Shown piece after piece: positions 22,321 to 34,638 of a DNA stretch of 64,000 nt. Source of the DNA: Hydractinia symbiolongicarpus (taxonomy: Eukaryota; Cnidaria; Hydrozoa; Anthoathecata; Hydractiniidae); the NCBI RefSeq assembly GCF_029227915.1, contig NC_079878.1, positions 34,189,501 through 34,253,500 of the forward strand, in the 5' to 3' direction. Made by a program: the position numbers and the translations under genes. The notes below the pieces were generated by a model that was not told where the DNA came from, searched no databases, and was given only the letters and a program-made list of their open reading frames with translations. The stretch's first letter is position 1. Every line of letters starts with the position of its first letter.

Positions 22321-23190
22321 TCAAATGGACTGACAACGTTAAAAAGTCAATGAAATGCAGGTATTGAAACTGTCGCTTTTTCTTCAGCGTGCGATAACGG
22401 CTAGGATGGGTCCGACAGTAAAAAATGACTAATTAATCTAAATTTTTAAATGAAGTGCTACCACAGCGCCCACTGTAATAACCGAGTTCCGGCAATCACT
22501 TCAAATTAAGAAGAATGTTATTTCTTGGAATCCAATTGTCTCATTTATCACATTTATCAGGTCACAGTCCAAAGTTAGTTCAATTAAGTCCCACAGTCAA
22601 TCGTTTCATAGTTAAAAGCGATGCAACCTAGTAATATCAAAAAAATATCGCTAAATACATGTTGGTACGAATATGTGACGCAACCGTTGTAACTGAAGCG
22701 TATTGATACCGTTAGAAAGTCAATGAAATGTAGATTTTGAAACTGTCGCTATTTCTTCAGCGCGCGATAACGGCGAGGATTGGTCCCACAGTAAAGAATG
22801 ACTTATTTTTCTAAATTGTTAAATGAAGCGCTACCACTGCGCCCAGTGTAATCGCTGAGTACCGGCAATCACGTCAATTTAAGAAGAATGTTATTTCTTT
22901 AACTCCAATTGTCCCATTTATCACATTTATCAGGTCACAGTCCAAAGTTAGTTCAATTAAGTCCCACAGTCAATCGTTTCATTGTTAAAGGCAAAGCAAC
23001 CTAGTAATATCAGAAAAATATCGCTAAATACAAGTTGGTACGAATATGTGACCAAAGTGTTGTAACTGAAATGGACTGACACCGTTAGAAAGTCAATGAA
23101 ATTTAGTTTTTGAAACTGTCGCTATTTCTTCAGCGCCCGATAACTGATAGTATTGGTCCCACAGTAAAGAATGACTTATATTTCTAAATT
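21700..23190 (+). repeat. Four-monomer higher-order repeat, copy 1 (about 1,490 bp)
   Basis: AGTCAATCGTTTCATTG at 21851 recurs at 23341, TCTTCAGCGTGCGATAACGG at 22381 recurs at 23871, and the rare GTGACC(A/G)AAGTGTTGTAAC is at 23049 and 24539, all at an offset of 1,490 bp. The ends are approximate because satellite homology continues on both sides. This block overlaps the 2,180-bp copy 2, so the two duplications are nested in time. Confidence 0.8.
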
Positions 23191-24690
23191 GTTAAATGAA
23201 GCGCTACCACAGCGCCCAGTGTAATCGCCGAGTTCCAGCAATCACGTCAAATTAAGAAGAATGTTACTTCTTGGAGTCCAATTGTCTCATTTATCACATT
23301 TATTAGGTCACAGTCCAAAGTTAGTTCAATTAAGTCCCACAGTCAATCGTTTCATTGTTAAAAGCGATGCAACCTAGTACTATAAAAAATATCGCTAAAT
23401 ACATGTTGGTACGAGTATGTGACCCAACCGTTGTAACTCAAACGGACTGACACCGTTAGAAAGTCAATGAAATGCAGTTTTTGAAACTGTCGCCATTTCT
23501 TCAGCGCGAGATGAGGGCTAGGATTGGTCCCACAGTAAAAAATGAATTATTAATCTAAGTTTTTAAATGAAGCGCTACCACAGCGCCCAGTGAAATCGCT
23601 GAGTTCCGGCAATCATGTCAAATTAAGAAGAATGTTATTTCTTGGAGTCCAATTGTCTCCTTTATCACATTTATCAGGTCACAGTCCAAAGTTTGTTCAA
23701 TTAAGTCCCACTGTCAATCGTTTCATAGGTAAAAGCGATGCAACCTAGTAATATCAAAAAAATATCGCTAAATACATGTTGGTACGAATATGTGACCCAA
23801 CTGTTGTAACTCAAATGGACTGACAACGTTAAAAAGTCAATGAAATGCAGGTTTTGAAACTGTCGCTTTTTCTTCAGCGTGCGATAACGGCTAGGATGGG
23901 TCCGACAGTAAAAAATGACTAATTAATCTAAATTTTTAAATGAAGTGCTACCACAGCGCCCAGTGTAATAACCGAGTTCCGGCAATCACTTCAAATTAAG
24001 AAGAATGTTATTTCTTGGAATCCAATTGTCTCATTTATCACATTTATCAGGTCACAGTCCAAAGTTAGTTCAATTAAGTCCCACAGTCAATCGTTTCATA
24101 GTTAAAAGCGATGCAACCTAGTAATATCAGAAAAATATCGCTAAATACATGTTGGTACGAATATGTGACGCAACCGTTGTAACTGAAGCGTATTGATACC
24201 GTTAGAAAGTCAATGAAATGTAGATTTTGAAACTGTCGCTATTTCTTCAGCGCGCGATAACGGCGAGGATTGGTCCCACAGTAAAGAATGACTTATTTTT
24301 CTAAATTGTTAAATGAAGCGCTACCACAGCGCCCAGTGTAATCGCTGAGGTCCGGCAATCATGTCAATTTAAGAAGAATGTTATTTCTTTAACTCCAATT
24401 GTCCCATTTATCACATTTATCAGGTCACAGTCCAAAGTTAGTTCAATTAAGTCCCACAGTCAATCGTTTCATAGTTAAAGGCGATGCAACCTAGTAATAT
24501 CAGAAAAATATCGCTAAATACAAGTTGGTACGAATATGTGACCGAAGTGTTGTAACTGAAATGGACTGACACCGTTAGAAAGTCAATGAAATTTAGTTTT
24601 TGAAACTGTCGCTATTTCTTCAGCGCCCGATAACTGATAGTATTGGTCCCACAGTAAAGAATGACTTATTTTTGTAAATTGTTAAATGAA
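23191..24690 (+). repeat. Four-monomer higher-order repeat, copy 2 (about 1,490 bp)
   Basis: Partner of the preceding block, with scattered substitutions (for example CAGTGTAATCGC against CAGTGAAATCGC). The match is lost near 24715, where AGTTCCGGGAATCACG and TTAAGACGAATTTTATTTC begin. Confidence 0.8.
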
Positions 24691-24946
24691 GCGCTACCAC
24701 AGCGCCCAGTGTAATCGCTGAGTTCCGGGAATCACGTCAAATTAAGACGAATTTTATTTCTTGGAATCCAATTGTCTCAATTATCACATTTATCAGGTCA
24801 CAGTCCAAAGTTAGTTCCATTAAGTCCCACAGTCAATCGTTTCATTGTTAAAACCGATGCCACCTACCAATATCAAAAAAATATCGCTAAATACATGTTG
24901 GTACGAATATGTGACCCAACTGTTGTAACTCAAATGGACTGACAAC
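24691..24946 (+). repeat. Connecting satellite segment
   Basis: Part of one satellite monomer with the markers TTAAGACGAATTTTATTTC and GATGCCACCTACCAATATC, related to monomers near 30330, 38900 and 47110. Nothing else is seen. Confidence 0.8.
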
Positions 24947-26064
24947 GTTAAAAAGTCTATGAAATGCAGGTTTTGAAACTGTCGCTATTTCTTCAGCGTG
25001 CGATAACGGCTAGGATGGGTCCGACAGTAAAAAATGACTAATTAATCTAAATTTTTAAATGAAGTGCTACCACAGCGCCCTGTGTAATAACCGAGTTCCG
25101 GCAATCACGCCAAATTAAGAAGAATGTTATTTCTTGGAATCCAATTGTCTCCTTTATCACATTTATCAGGTCACAGTCCAAAGTTAGTTCCATTAAGTCC
25201 CACAGTCAATCGTTTCATTGTTAAAACCGATGCAATCTAGTACTATCAAAAAATATCGCTAAATACATGTTGGTACGAGTATGTGACCCAAGCGTTGTAA
25301 CTAAAACGGCCTGACACCGTTAGAAAGTCAATGAAATGAAGTTTTTGAAACTGTCACCATTTCTTCAGCGCGCGATAAGGGCTAGGATTGGTCCCACAGT
25401 AAAAAATGACTTATTAATCTAAGTTTTTAGATGAAGCGCTACCCCAGCGCCAAGTGTAATTGCTGAGTTCCAGCAATCATGTCAAATTAAGAAGAATGTT
25501 ATTTCTTGGAGTCCAATTGTCTCCTTTATCACATTTATAAGGTCACAGTCCAAAGTTTGTTTAATTAAGTCCCACAGTCAATCGTTTCATAGTTAAAAGT
25601 GATGCAACCTAGTAATATCAGAAAAATATCGCTGAATACATGTTGGTACGAATATGTCACCCAACTGTTGTAACTGAATTGGACTGACACCGTTAGAAAG
25701 TCAATGAAATTTAGTTTTTGAAACTGTCGCTATTTCTTCAGCGCCCGATAACGGATAGGATTGGTGCCACAGTAAAGAATGACTTATTTTTCTAAATTGT
25801 TAAATGAAGCGCTACCACAGCGCCCAGTGCAATCGCCGAGTTCCGGCAATCACGTAAAATGAAGAAGAATGTTATTTCTTGGAGTCCAATTCTCTCCTTT
25901 ATCACATTTATCAGGTCACAGTCCAAAGTTTGTTCAATTAAGTCCCACAGTCAATCGTTTCATTGTTAAAGGCGATGCAACCTAGTAATATCAGAAAAAT
26001 ATCGCTAAATACAAGTTGGTACGAATATGTGACCCAACTGTTGTAACTGAAATGGACTGACAAC
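24947..26064 (+). repeat. Three-monomer higher-order repeat, copy 1 (1,118 bp)
   Basis: GTTAAAAAGTCTATGAAATG at 24947 recurs at 26065, TTAAAACCGA at 25221 recurs at 26339, and GCTGAATACATG at 25631 recurs at 26749, all at an offset of 1,118 bp. Similarity holds to about 25960 and then falls to background. Confidence 0.8.
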
Positions 26065-27078
26065 GTTAAAAAGTCTATGAAATGCAGGTTTTGAAACTGT
26101 CGCTATTTCTTCAGCGTGCGATAACGGTTAGGATGGGTCCGACAGTAAAAAATGACTAATTAATCTAAATTTTTAAATGAAGTGCTACCACAGCGCCCAG
26201 TGTAATAACCGAGTTCCGGCAATCACGACAAATTAAGAAGAATGTTATTTCTTGGAATCCAATTGTCTCATTTATCACATTTATCAGGTCACAGTCCAAA
26301 GTTATTTCAATTAAGTCCCACAGTAAATCGTTTCATTGTTAAAACCGATGCAATCTAGTACTATCAAAAAATATCGCTAAATACATGTTGGTACGAGTAT
26401 GTGACCCAAGCGTTGTAACTCAAACGGCCTGACGCCGTTAGAAAGTCAATGAAATGCAGTTTTTGAAACTGTCGCCATTTCTTCAGCGCGCGATAAGGGC
26501 TAGGATTGGTCCCACAGTAAAAAATGACTTATTAATCTAAGTTTTAAGATGAAGCGCTACCACAACGCCCAGTGTAATTTCTGAGTTCCGGCAATCATGT
26601 CAAATTAAGAAGAATGTTATTTCTTGGAGTCCAATTGTCTCCTTTATCACATTTATCAGGTCACAGTCCAAAGTTTGTTTAATTAAGTCCCACAGTCAAT
26701 CGTTTCATAGTTCAAAGTGATGCAACCTAGTAATATCAGAAAAATATCGCTGAATACATGTTGGTACGAATATGTCACCCAACTGTTGTAACTGAATTGG
26801 ACTGACACCGTTAGAAAGTCAATGAAATTTAGTTTTTGAAACTGTCGCAATTTCTTCAGCGCCCGATAACGGAGAGGATTGGTGCCACAGTAAAGAATGA
26901 CTTATTTTTCTAAATTGTTAAATGAAGCGCTACCACAGCGCCCAGTGCAATCGCCGAGTTCCGGCAATCACGTAAAATGAAGAAGAATGTTATTTCTTGG
27001 AGTCCAATTCTCTCCTTTATCACATTTATCAGGTCACAGTCCAAAGTTTGTTCAATTAAGTCCCACAGTCAATCGTTT
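26065..27078 (+). repeat. Three-monomer higher-order repeat, copy 2 (partial)
   Basis: Partner of 24947-25960 with minor differences (for example CGATAACGGCTAGG against CGATAACGGTTAGG). It starts at the same base where the 8,574-bp duplicated block begins, so this position was used by two separate rearrangements, or one event made both edges. Confidence 0.75.
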
Positions 27079-30000
27079 CATAGTTTAAAGCGATGCAACC
27101 TAGTAATTTGAGAAAATTATCGGTAAATACATGTTGGTACGAATATGTGACTTAACTGTTGTAACTGAAACGGACTGACACCGTTAGAAAGTCAATGAAA
27201 TTTAGTTTTTGAAACTGTCGCTATTTCTTCAGCGCCCGATAACGGATAGGATTGGTCCCACAGTAAAGAATGACTTATTTTTCTAAATTGTTAAATGAAG
27301 CGCTACCACAGCGCCCAGTGTAATCGCCGAGTTCCGGCAATCACGTCAAATTAAGAAGAATGTTATTTCTTGGAGTCCAATTGTCTCATTTATCACATTT
27401 ATCAGGTCACAGTCCAAAGTTTGTTCAATTAAGTCCCACAGTCAATGGTTTCATAGTTAAAAGCGATGCAACCTAGTAATATCAGAAAAATATCGCTAAA
27501 TACATGTTGGTACGAATATGTGACCCAACTGTTGTAACTGAAACTAACTGACACCGTTAGAAAGTCATAAAAAAATATAGTTTTTGAAACTGTCGCTACT
27601 TCTTCAGCGCCCGATAACGGATAGGATTGGTCCCACATTAAAAAATGAATTATTAATCTAAGTTTTTAAATGAAGCGCTACCACAGCGCCCAGTGTAATC
27701 GCTGAGTTCCGGCAATCATGTCAAATTAAGAAGAATGTTATTTCTTGGAGTCCGATTTTCTCATTTATCACATTTATTAGGTCACAGTCCAAAGTTTGTT
27801 CAATTAAGTCCCACAGTCAATCGTTTCACTGTTAAGAACGATGCAACCTAGTAATATCAAAAAATATCGCTAAATACAGGTTGGTACGAATATGTGACCC
27901 AACCGTTGTAACTCAAACGGACTGACACCGTTAGAAAGTCAATGAAATGCAGTTCTTGAGACTGTCTCTATTTTTTCAGCACACGATAACGGCTAGGATT
28001 GGTCCCACAGTAAAAAATGACTTATTAATCTAAATTTTTAAATGGAGCGCTACCACAGCGCCAAGTGTAATCGCTGAGTGTCGGCAATCATGTCAAATTA
28101 AGAAGAATGTTATTTCTTGGAGTCCAATTGTCTCCTTTACCACAAATATCAGGTCACAGTCCAAAGTTTGTTCAATTAAGTCCCACAGTCAATCGTTTCA
28201 TAATTAAAAGAGATGCAACCTAGTACTATCAGAAAAATATCGCTTAATACATGTTGGTACGAATATGTGACACAAATGTTGTAACTGAAACGGACTGACA
28301 CCGTTAGAAAGTCAATGAAATGTAGTTTTTGAAACTGTCGCCATTTCTTCAGTGCACGATGAGGGCTAGGATTGGTCCCACAGTAAAAAATGAATTATTA
28401 ATCTAAGTTTTTAAATAAAGCGCTACCACTGCGCCCAGTGTAATCGCTGAGTTCCGGCAATCATGTCAAAGTAAGAAGAATGTTATTTCTTGGAGTCCAA
28501 TTGTCTCATGTATCACATTTATCAGGTCACAGTCCAAAGTTTGTTCAATTAAGTCCCACAGTCAATCGTTTCATAGTTAAAAGCGATGCAACCTAGTAAT
28601 ATCAGAAAAATATCGCTAAATACATGTTGGTACGAATATGTGACCCAACTGTTGTAACTGAAATGGAGGGACACCGTTAGAAAGTCAATGAAATTTAGTT
28701 TTTAAAACTGTCGCTATTTCTTCAGCGCCCGATAACGGATAGGATTGGTCCCACAGTAAAGAATGACTTATTTTCCTAAATTGTTAAATGAAACGCTACC
28801 ACAGCGCCCAGTGTAATCGCCGAGTTCCAGCAATCACGTCAAATTAAGAAGAATGTTATTTCTTGGAGTCCAATTGTCTCATTTATCACATTTATCAGGT
28901 CACAGTCCAAAGTTAGTGCAATTAAGTCCCACAGTCAATCGTTTCATTGTTAAAAGCGATGCAACCTAGTACTATAAAAAATATCGCTAAATACATGTTG
29001 GTACGAGTATGTGACCCAACCGTTGTAACTCAAACGGACTGACACCGTTAGAAAGTCAATGAAATGCAGTTTTTGAAACTGTCGCCATTTCTTCAGCGCG
29101 CGATGAGGGCTAGGATTGGTCCCACAGTAAAAATGAATTATTAATCTAAGTTTTTAAATGAAGCGCTACCACAGCGCCCAGTGTAATCGCTGAGTTCCGG
29201 CAATCATGTCAAATTAAGAAGAATGTTATTTCTTGGAGTCCAATTGTCTCCTTTATCACATTTATCAGGTCACAGTCCAAAGTTTGTTCAATTAAGTCCC
29301 ACAGTCAATCGTTTCATAGGTAAAAGCGATGCAACCTAGTAATATGAGAAAATTATCGCTTAATACATGTTGGTACGAATATGTGACACAAATGTTGTAA
29401 CTGAAACGGACTGACACCGTTAGAAAGTCAATGAAATGTAGTTTCTGAAACTGTCGCTATTTCTTTAGCGCCCGATAACGGATAGGATTGGTCCCACAGT
29501 AAAGAATGACTTATTGTCCTAAATTGTTAAATGAAGCGCTACCACAGCGCCCAGTGTAATCGCCGAGTACCGGCAATCACGTCAAATTAAGAAGAATGTT
29601 ATTTCTTGGAGTCCAATTGTCTCATGTATCACATTTATCAGGTCACAGTCCAAAGTTTGTTCAATTAAGTCCCACAGTCAATCGTTTCATAGTTAAAAGC
29701 GATGCAACCTAGTAATATCAGAAAAATATCGCTAAATACATGTTGGTACGAATATGTGACCCAACTGTTGTAACTGAAATGGAGGGACACCGTTAGAAAG
29801 TCAATGAAATTTAGTTTTTAAAACTGTCGCTATTTCTTCAGCGCCCGATAACGGATAGGATTGGTCCCACAGTAAAGAATGACTTATTTTCCTAAATTGT
29901 TAAATGAAGCGCTACCACAGCGCCCAGTGTAATCGCCGAGTTCCAGCAATCACGTCAAATTAAGAAGAATGTTATTTCTTGGAGTCCAATTGTCTCCTTT

Positions 30001-33000
30001 ATCACATTTATCAGGTCACAGTCCAAAGTTTGTTCAATTAAGTCCCACAGTCAATCGTTTCATAGGTAAAAGCGATGCAACCTAGTAATATGAGAAAATT
30101 ATCGCTAAATACATGTTGGTACGAATATGTGACCCAACTGTTGTAACTGAAATGGACTGACACCGTTAGAAAGTCAATGAAATTTAGTTTTTGAAACTTT
30201 CGCTATTTCTTCAGCGCCCGATAACGGATAGTATTGTTCCCACAGTAAAGAATGACTTATTTTTCTAAATTGTTAAATGAAGCGCTACCATAGCGCCCAG
30301 TGTAATCGCTGAGTTCCGGCAATCACGTCAAATTAAGACAATTGTTATTTCTTGGAATCCAATTGTCTCAATTATCCCATTTATCAGGTCACAGTCCAAA
30401 GTTAGTTCCATTAAGTCCCACAGTCAATCGTTTCATTGTTAAAACCGATGCAACCTACCAATATCAAAAAAATATCGCTAAATACATGTTGGTACGAATA
30501 TGTGACCCAACTGTTGTAACTCAATTGGACTGACAACGTTAAAAAGTCAATGAAATGCAGGTTTTGAAACTGTCGCTTTTTTTTCAGCGCGCGATAACGG
30601 CTAGGATGGGTGCGACAGTAAAAAATGACTAATTAATCTAAATTTTTAAATGAAGTGCTACCACAGCGCCCAGTGTAATAACCGAGTTCCGGCAATCACG
30701 TCAAATTAAGAAGAATGTTATTTCTTGGAATGCAATTGTCTCATTTATCACATTTATCAGGTCACAGTCCAAAGTTAGTTCAATTAAGTCCCACAGTCAA
30801 TCATTTCATAGTTAAAAGCGATGCAACCTAGTAATATCAGAAAAATATCGCTAAATACATGTTGGTACGAATATGTGACGCAACCGTTGTAACTGAAGCG
30901 GATTGATACCGTTAGAAAGTCAATGAAATGTAGATTTTGAAACTGTCGCTATTTCTTCAGCGCGCGATAACAGCAAGGATTGGTCCCACAGTAAAGAATG
31001 ACTTATTTTTCTAAATTGTTAAATGAAGCGCTACCACAGCGCCCAGTGTAATCGCTGAGTTCCGGCAATCACGTCAATTTAAGAAGAATGTTATTTCTTT
31101 GACTCCAATTGTCCCATTTATCACATTTATCAGGTCACAGTCCAAAGTTAGTTCAATTAAGCCCCACAGTCAATCGTTTCATTGTTAAAGGCGATGCAAC
31201 CTAGTAATATCAGAAAAATATCGCTAAATACATGTTGGTACGAATATGTGACCCAACTATTGTAACTCAAATGGACTGACAACGTTAAAAAGCCTATGAA
31301 ATGCAGGTTTTGAAACTGTCGCTATTTCTTCAGCGCGCGATAACGGCTAGGATGGGTCCGACAGTAAAAAATGACTAATTAACCTAAATTTTTAAATGAA
31401 GTGCTACCACAGCGCCCAGTGTATTAACAGAGTTCCGGCAATCACGACAAATTAAGAAGAATGTTATTTCTTGGAATCCAATTGTCTCATTTATCACATT
31501 TATCAGGTCACAGTCCAAAGTTAGTTCAATTAAGTCCCACAGTCAATCGTTTCATTGTTAAAACCGATGCAATCTAGTACTATCAAAAAATATCGATAAA
31601 TACATGTTGGTACGAGTATGTGACCCAACCGTTGTAACTCAAACGGACTGACACCGTTAGAAAGTCAATGAAATGCAGTTTTTGAAACTGTTGCCATTTC
31701 TTCAGCGCGCGATAAGGGCTAGGATTGGTCCCACAGTAAAAAATGACTTATTAATCTAAGTTTTTAAATGAAGCGCTACCACAGCGCCCAGTGTAATTGC
31801 TGAGTTCCGGCAATCATGTCAAATTAAGAAGAATGTTATTTCTTCGAGTCCAATTGACTCCTTTATCACATTTATCAGGTCACAGTCCAAAGTTAGTTCA
31901 ACTAAATCCCACAGTCAATCGTTTCATTGTTAAAAGCGATGCAACCTAGTACTATAAAAAATATCGCTAAATACATGTTGGTATGAGTATGTGACCCAAC
32001 CGTTGTAACTCAAACGGACTGACACCGTTAGAAAGTCAATGAAATGCAGTTTTTGAAACTGTCGCCATTTCTTCAGCGCGCGATTAGGGCTAGGATTGGT
32101 CCCACAGTAAAAAATGACTTATTAATCTAAGTTTTTAAACGAAGCGCTACCACAGCGCCCAGTGTAATTGCTGAGTTCCGGCAATCATGTCAAATTAAGA
32201 AGAATGTTATTTCTTGGAGTCCAATTGTCTCGTTTTTCACATTTATCAGGTCACAGTCCAAATTTTGTTCAATTAAGTCCCACAGTCAATCGTTACATAG
32301 TTAAAAGCGATGCAACCTAGTAATATCAGAAAAATATCGCTAAATACATGTTGGTACGAATATGTGACCCAACTGTTGTAACTGAAACTGACTGACACCG
32401 TTAGAAAGTCAATAAAAAATATAGTTTTTGAAACTGTCGCTACTTCTTCAGCGCCCGATAACGGATAGGATTGGTCCCACATTAAAAAATGAATTATTAA
32501 TCTAAGTTTTTAAACGAAGCGCTACCACAGCGCCCAGTGTAATTGCTGAGTTCCGGCAATCTTGTCAAATTAAGATTAATGTTATTTCTTGGAGTTCAAT
32601 TGTCTCCTTTTTCACATTTATCAGGTCACAGTCCAAAGTTTCTTCAATTAAGTCCCACAGTCAATCGTTTCACTGTTAAAAGCGATGCAATCTAGTAATA
32701 TGATAAAAATATCGCTAAATACATGTTGGTACGAATACGTGACCCAACTGATGTAACTCAAACGGAATGAAACCGTAACAAAGTCAATGAAATGTAGTTT
32801 TTAAAACTATGGCTATTTGTTTAGCTCACGATAACGGAGAGGATTCGTCCCACATTAAAGAACGACTTATTTATCTAAATTTTTAGATGAAGCACTACCA
32901 CAGCGCCCAGTGTAATCGCTGAGTTCCGGCATTCATGTCAAACTAAGAAGAATGTTAGTTCTTGGAGTCCAATTGCCTCCTTTACCACATTTATCAGGTC

Positions 33001-34638
33001 ACAGTCCAAAGTTTGTTCAATTAAGTCCCACAGTCAATCGTTTCATAGTTAAAAGCGATGCAACCTAGTAATATCAGAAAAATATCGCTTAATACATGTT
33101 GGTACGAATATGTGACACAACTGTTGTAACTGAAACGGACTGACACCGTTAGAAAGTCAATGAAATGTAGTTTTTGAAACTGTCGCTATTTCTTCAGCGC
33201 CCGATAACGGATAGGATTGGTCCCACAGTAAAGAATGACTTATTTTTCTAAATTGTTAATTGAAGCGCTACCACAGCGCCCAGTGTAATCGCTGAGTTCC
33301 GGCAATCTCGTCAAATTAAGAAGAATGTTATTTCTTGGAGTCCTATTGTCTCATTTATCACATTTATCAGGTCACAGTCGAAAGTTAGTTTAGTTAAGTC
33401 CCGCAGTCAATCGCTTCAATGTCAAAAGCGATGCAACCTAGTAATATCAAAAAATATCGCTAAATACATGTTGGTACGAATATGTGACCCAACCGTTGTA
33501 ACTCAAACGGACTGACACCGTTAGAAAGTCAATGAAATGCAGTTCTTGAGACTGTCTCTATTTTTTCAGCACACGATAACGGCTAGGATTGGTCCCACAG
33601 TAAAAAATGACTTATTAATCTAAATTTTTAAATGAAGCGCTACCACAGCGCCCAGTGTAATCGCTGAGTTTCGGCAATCATGTCAAATTAAGAAGAATGT
33701 TATTTCTTGGAGTCCAATTGTCTCCTTTACCACAAATATCAAGTCACAGTCCAAAGTTTGTTCAATTAAGTCGCACAGTCAATCGTTTCATAGTTAAAAG
33801 AGATGCAACCTAGTACTATCAGAAAAATATCACTTAATACATGTTGGTACGAATATGTGACACAAATGTTGTAACTGAAGCGGACTGACACCGTTAGAAA
33901 GTCAATGAAATGTAGTTTCTGAAACTGTCGCTATTTCTTTAGCGCCCCATAACGGATAGGATTGGTCCCACAGTAAAGAATGACTTATTTTCCTAAATTG
34001 TTAAATGAAGCGCTACCACAGCGCCCAGTGTAATCGCCAAGTACCGGCAATCACGTCAAATTAAGAAGAATGTTATTTCTTGGAGGCCAATTGTCTCATT
34101 TATCACATTTATCAGGTCACAGTCCAAAGTTTGTTCAATTAAGTCCCACAGTCAATCGTTTCATAGTTAAAAGCGATGCAACCTAGTAATATCAGAAAAA
34201 TATCGCTAAATACATGTTGGTACGAATATGTGACCCAACTGTTGTAACTGAAATGGACGGACACCGTTAGAAAGTCAATGAAATGCAGTTTTTGAAACTG
34301 TCGCCATTTCTTCAGCGCGCGTTGAGGGCTATGATTGGTCCCACAGTAAAAAATGAATTGTTAATCTAAGTTTTTAAATGAAGCGCTACCACAGCGCCCA
34401 GCGTAATCGCTAAGTTCCTGCAATCATGTCAAATTAAGAAGAATGTTATTTCTTGAAGTCCAATTGTCTCCTTTATCACATTTATCAGGTCACAGTCCAA
34501 AGTTAGTTCAATTAAGTCCCACAGTCAATCGTTTCATAGGTAAAAGCGATGCAACCTAGTAATATGAGAAAATTATCGCTAAATACATGTTGGTACGAAT
34601 ATGTGACCCAACCGTTGTAACTCAAACGGACTGACACC
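26065..34638 (+). repeat. 23-monomer block, copy 1 (8,574 bp)
   Basis: The whole segment is repeated directly downstream at an offset of exactly 8,574 bp, with no indels seen where I aligned it. Copy-specific substitutions seen are C26808/G35382, C27918/T36492 and C34556/T43130. Internally it contains further repeats, including a roughly 1,117-bp trimer marked by CTCATGTATCAC at 28505 and 29621. It holds only satellite monomers and no gene. One distinctive monomer (27429-27638) has AAGTCATAAAAAAATATAG and lacks stops on the minus strand over 69 codons; this is a by-product of the satellite. Confidence 0.95.

Noticed and set aside
27429-27638. Recurrent 69-codon open frame on the minus strand (also at 32273, 36003, 40847, 59051)
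   Set aside because: It lies inside one satellite monomer type and recurs only because that monomer is duplicated. There is no ribosome or promoter context, and the neighbouring monomers interrupt the same frame with stops. Identity between copies follows the DNA duplication.
30342-30533. Recurrent 63-codon open frame on the plus strand (also 38916 and 47115)
   Set aside because: Satellite read through one monomer. The third copy has substitutions that change residues, with no sign of constraint.
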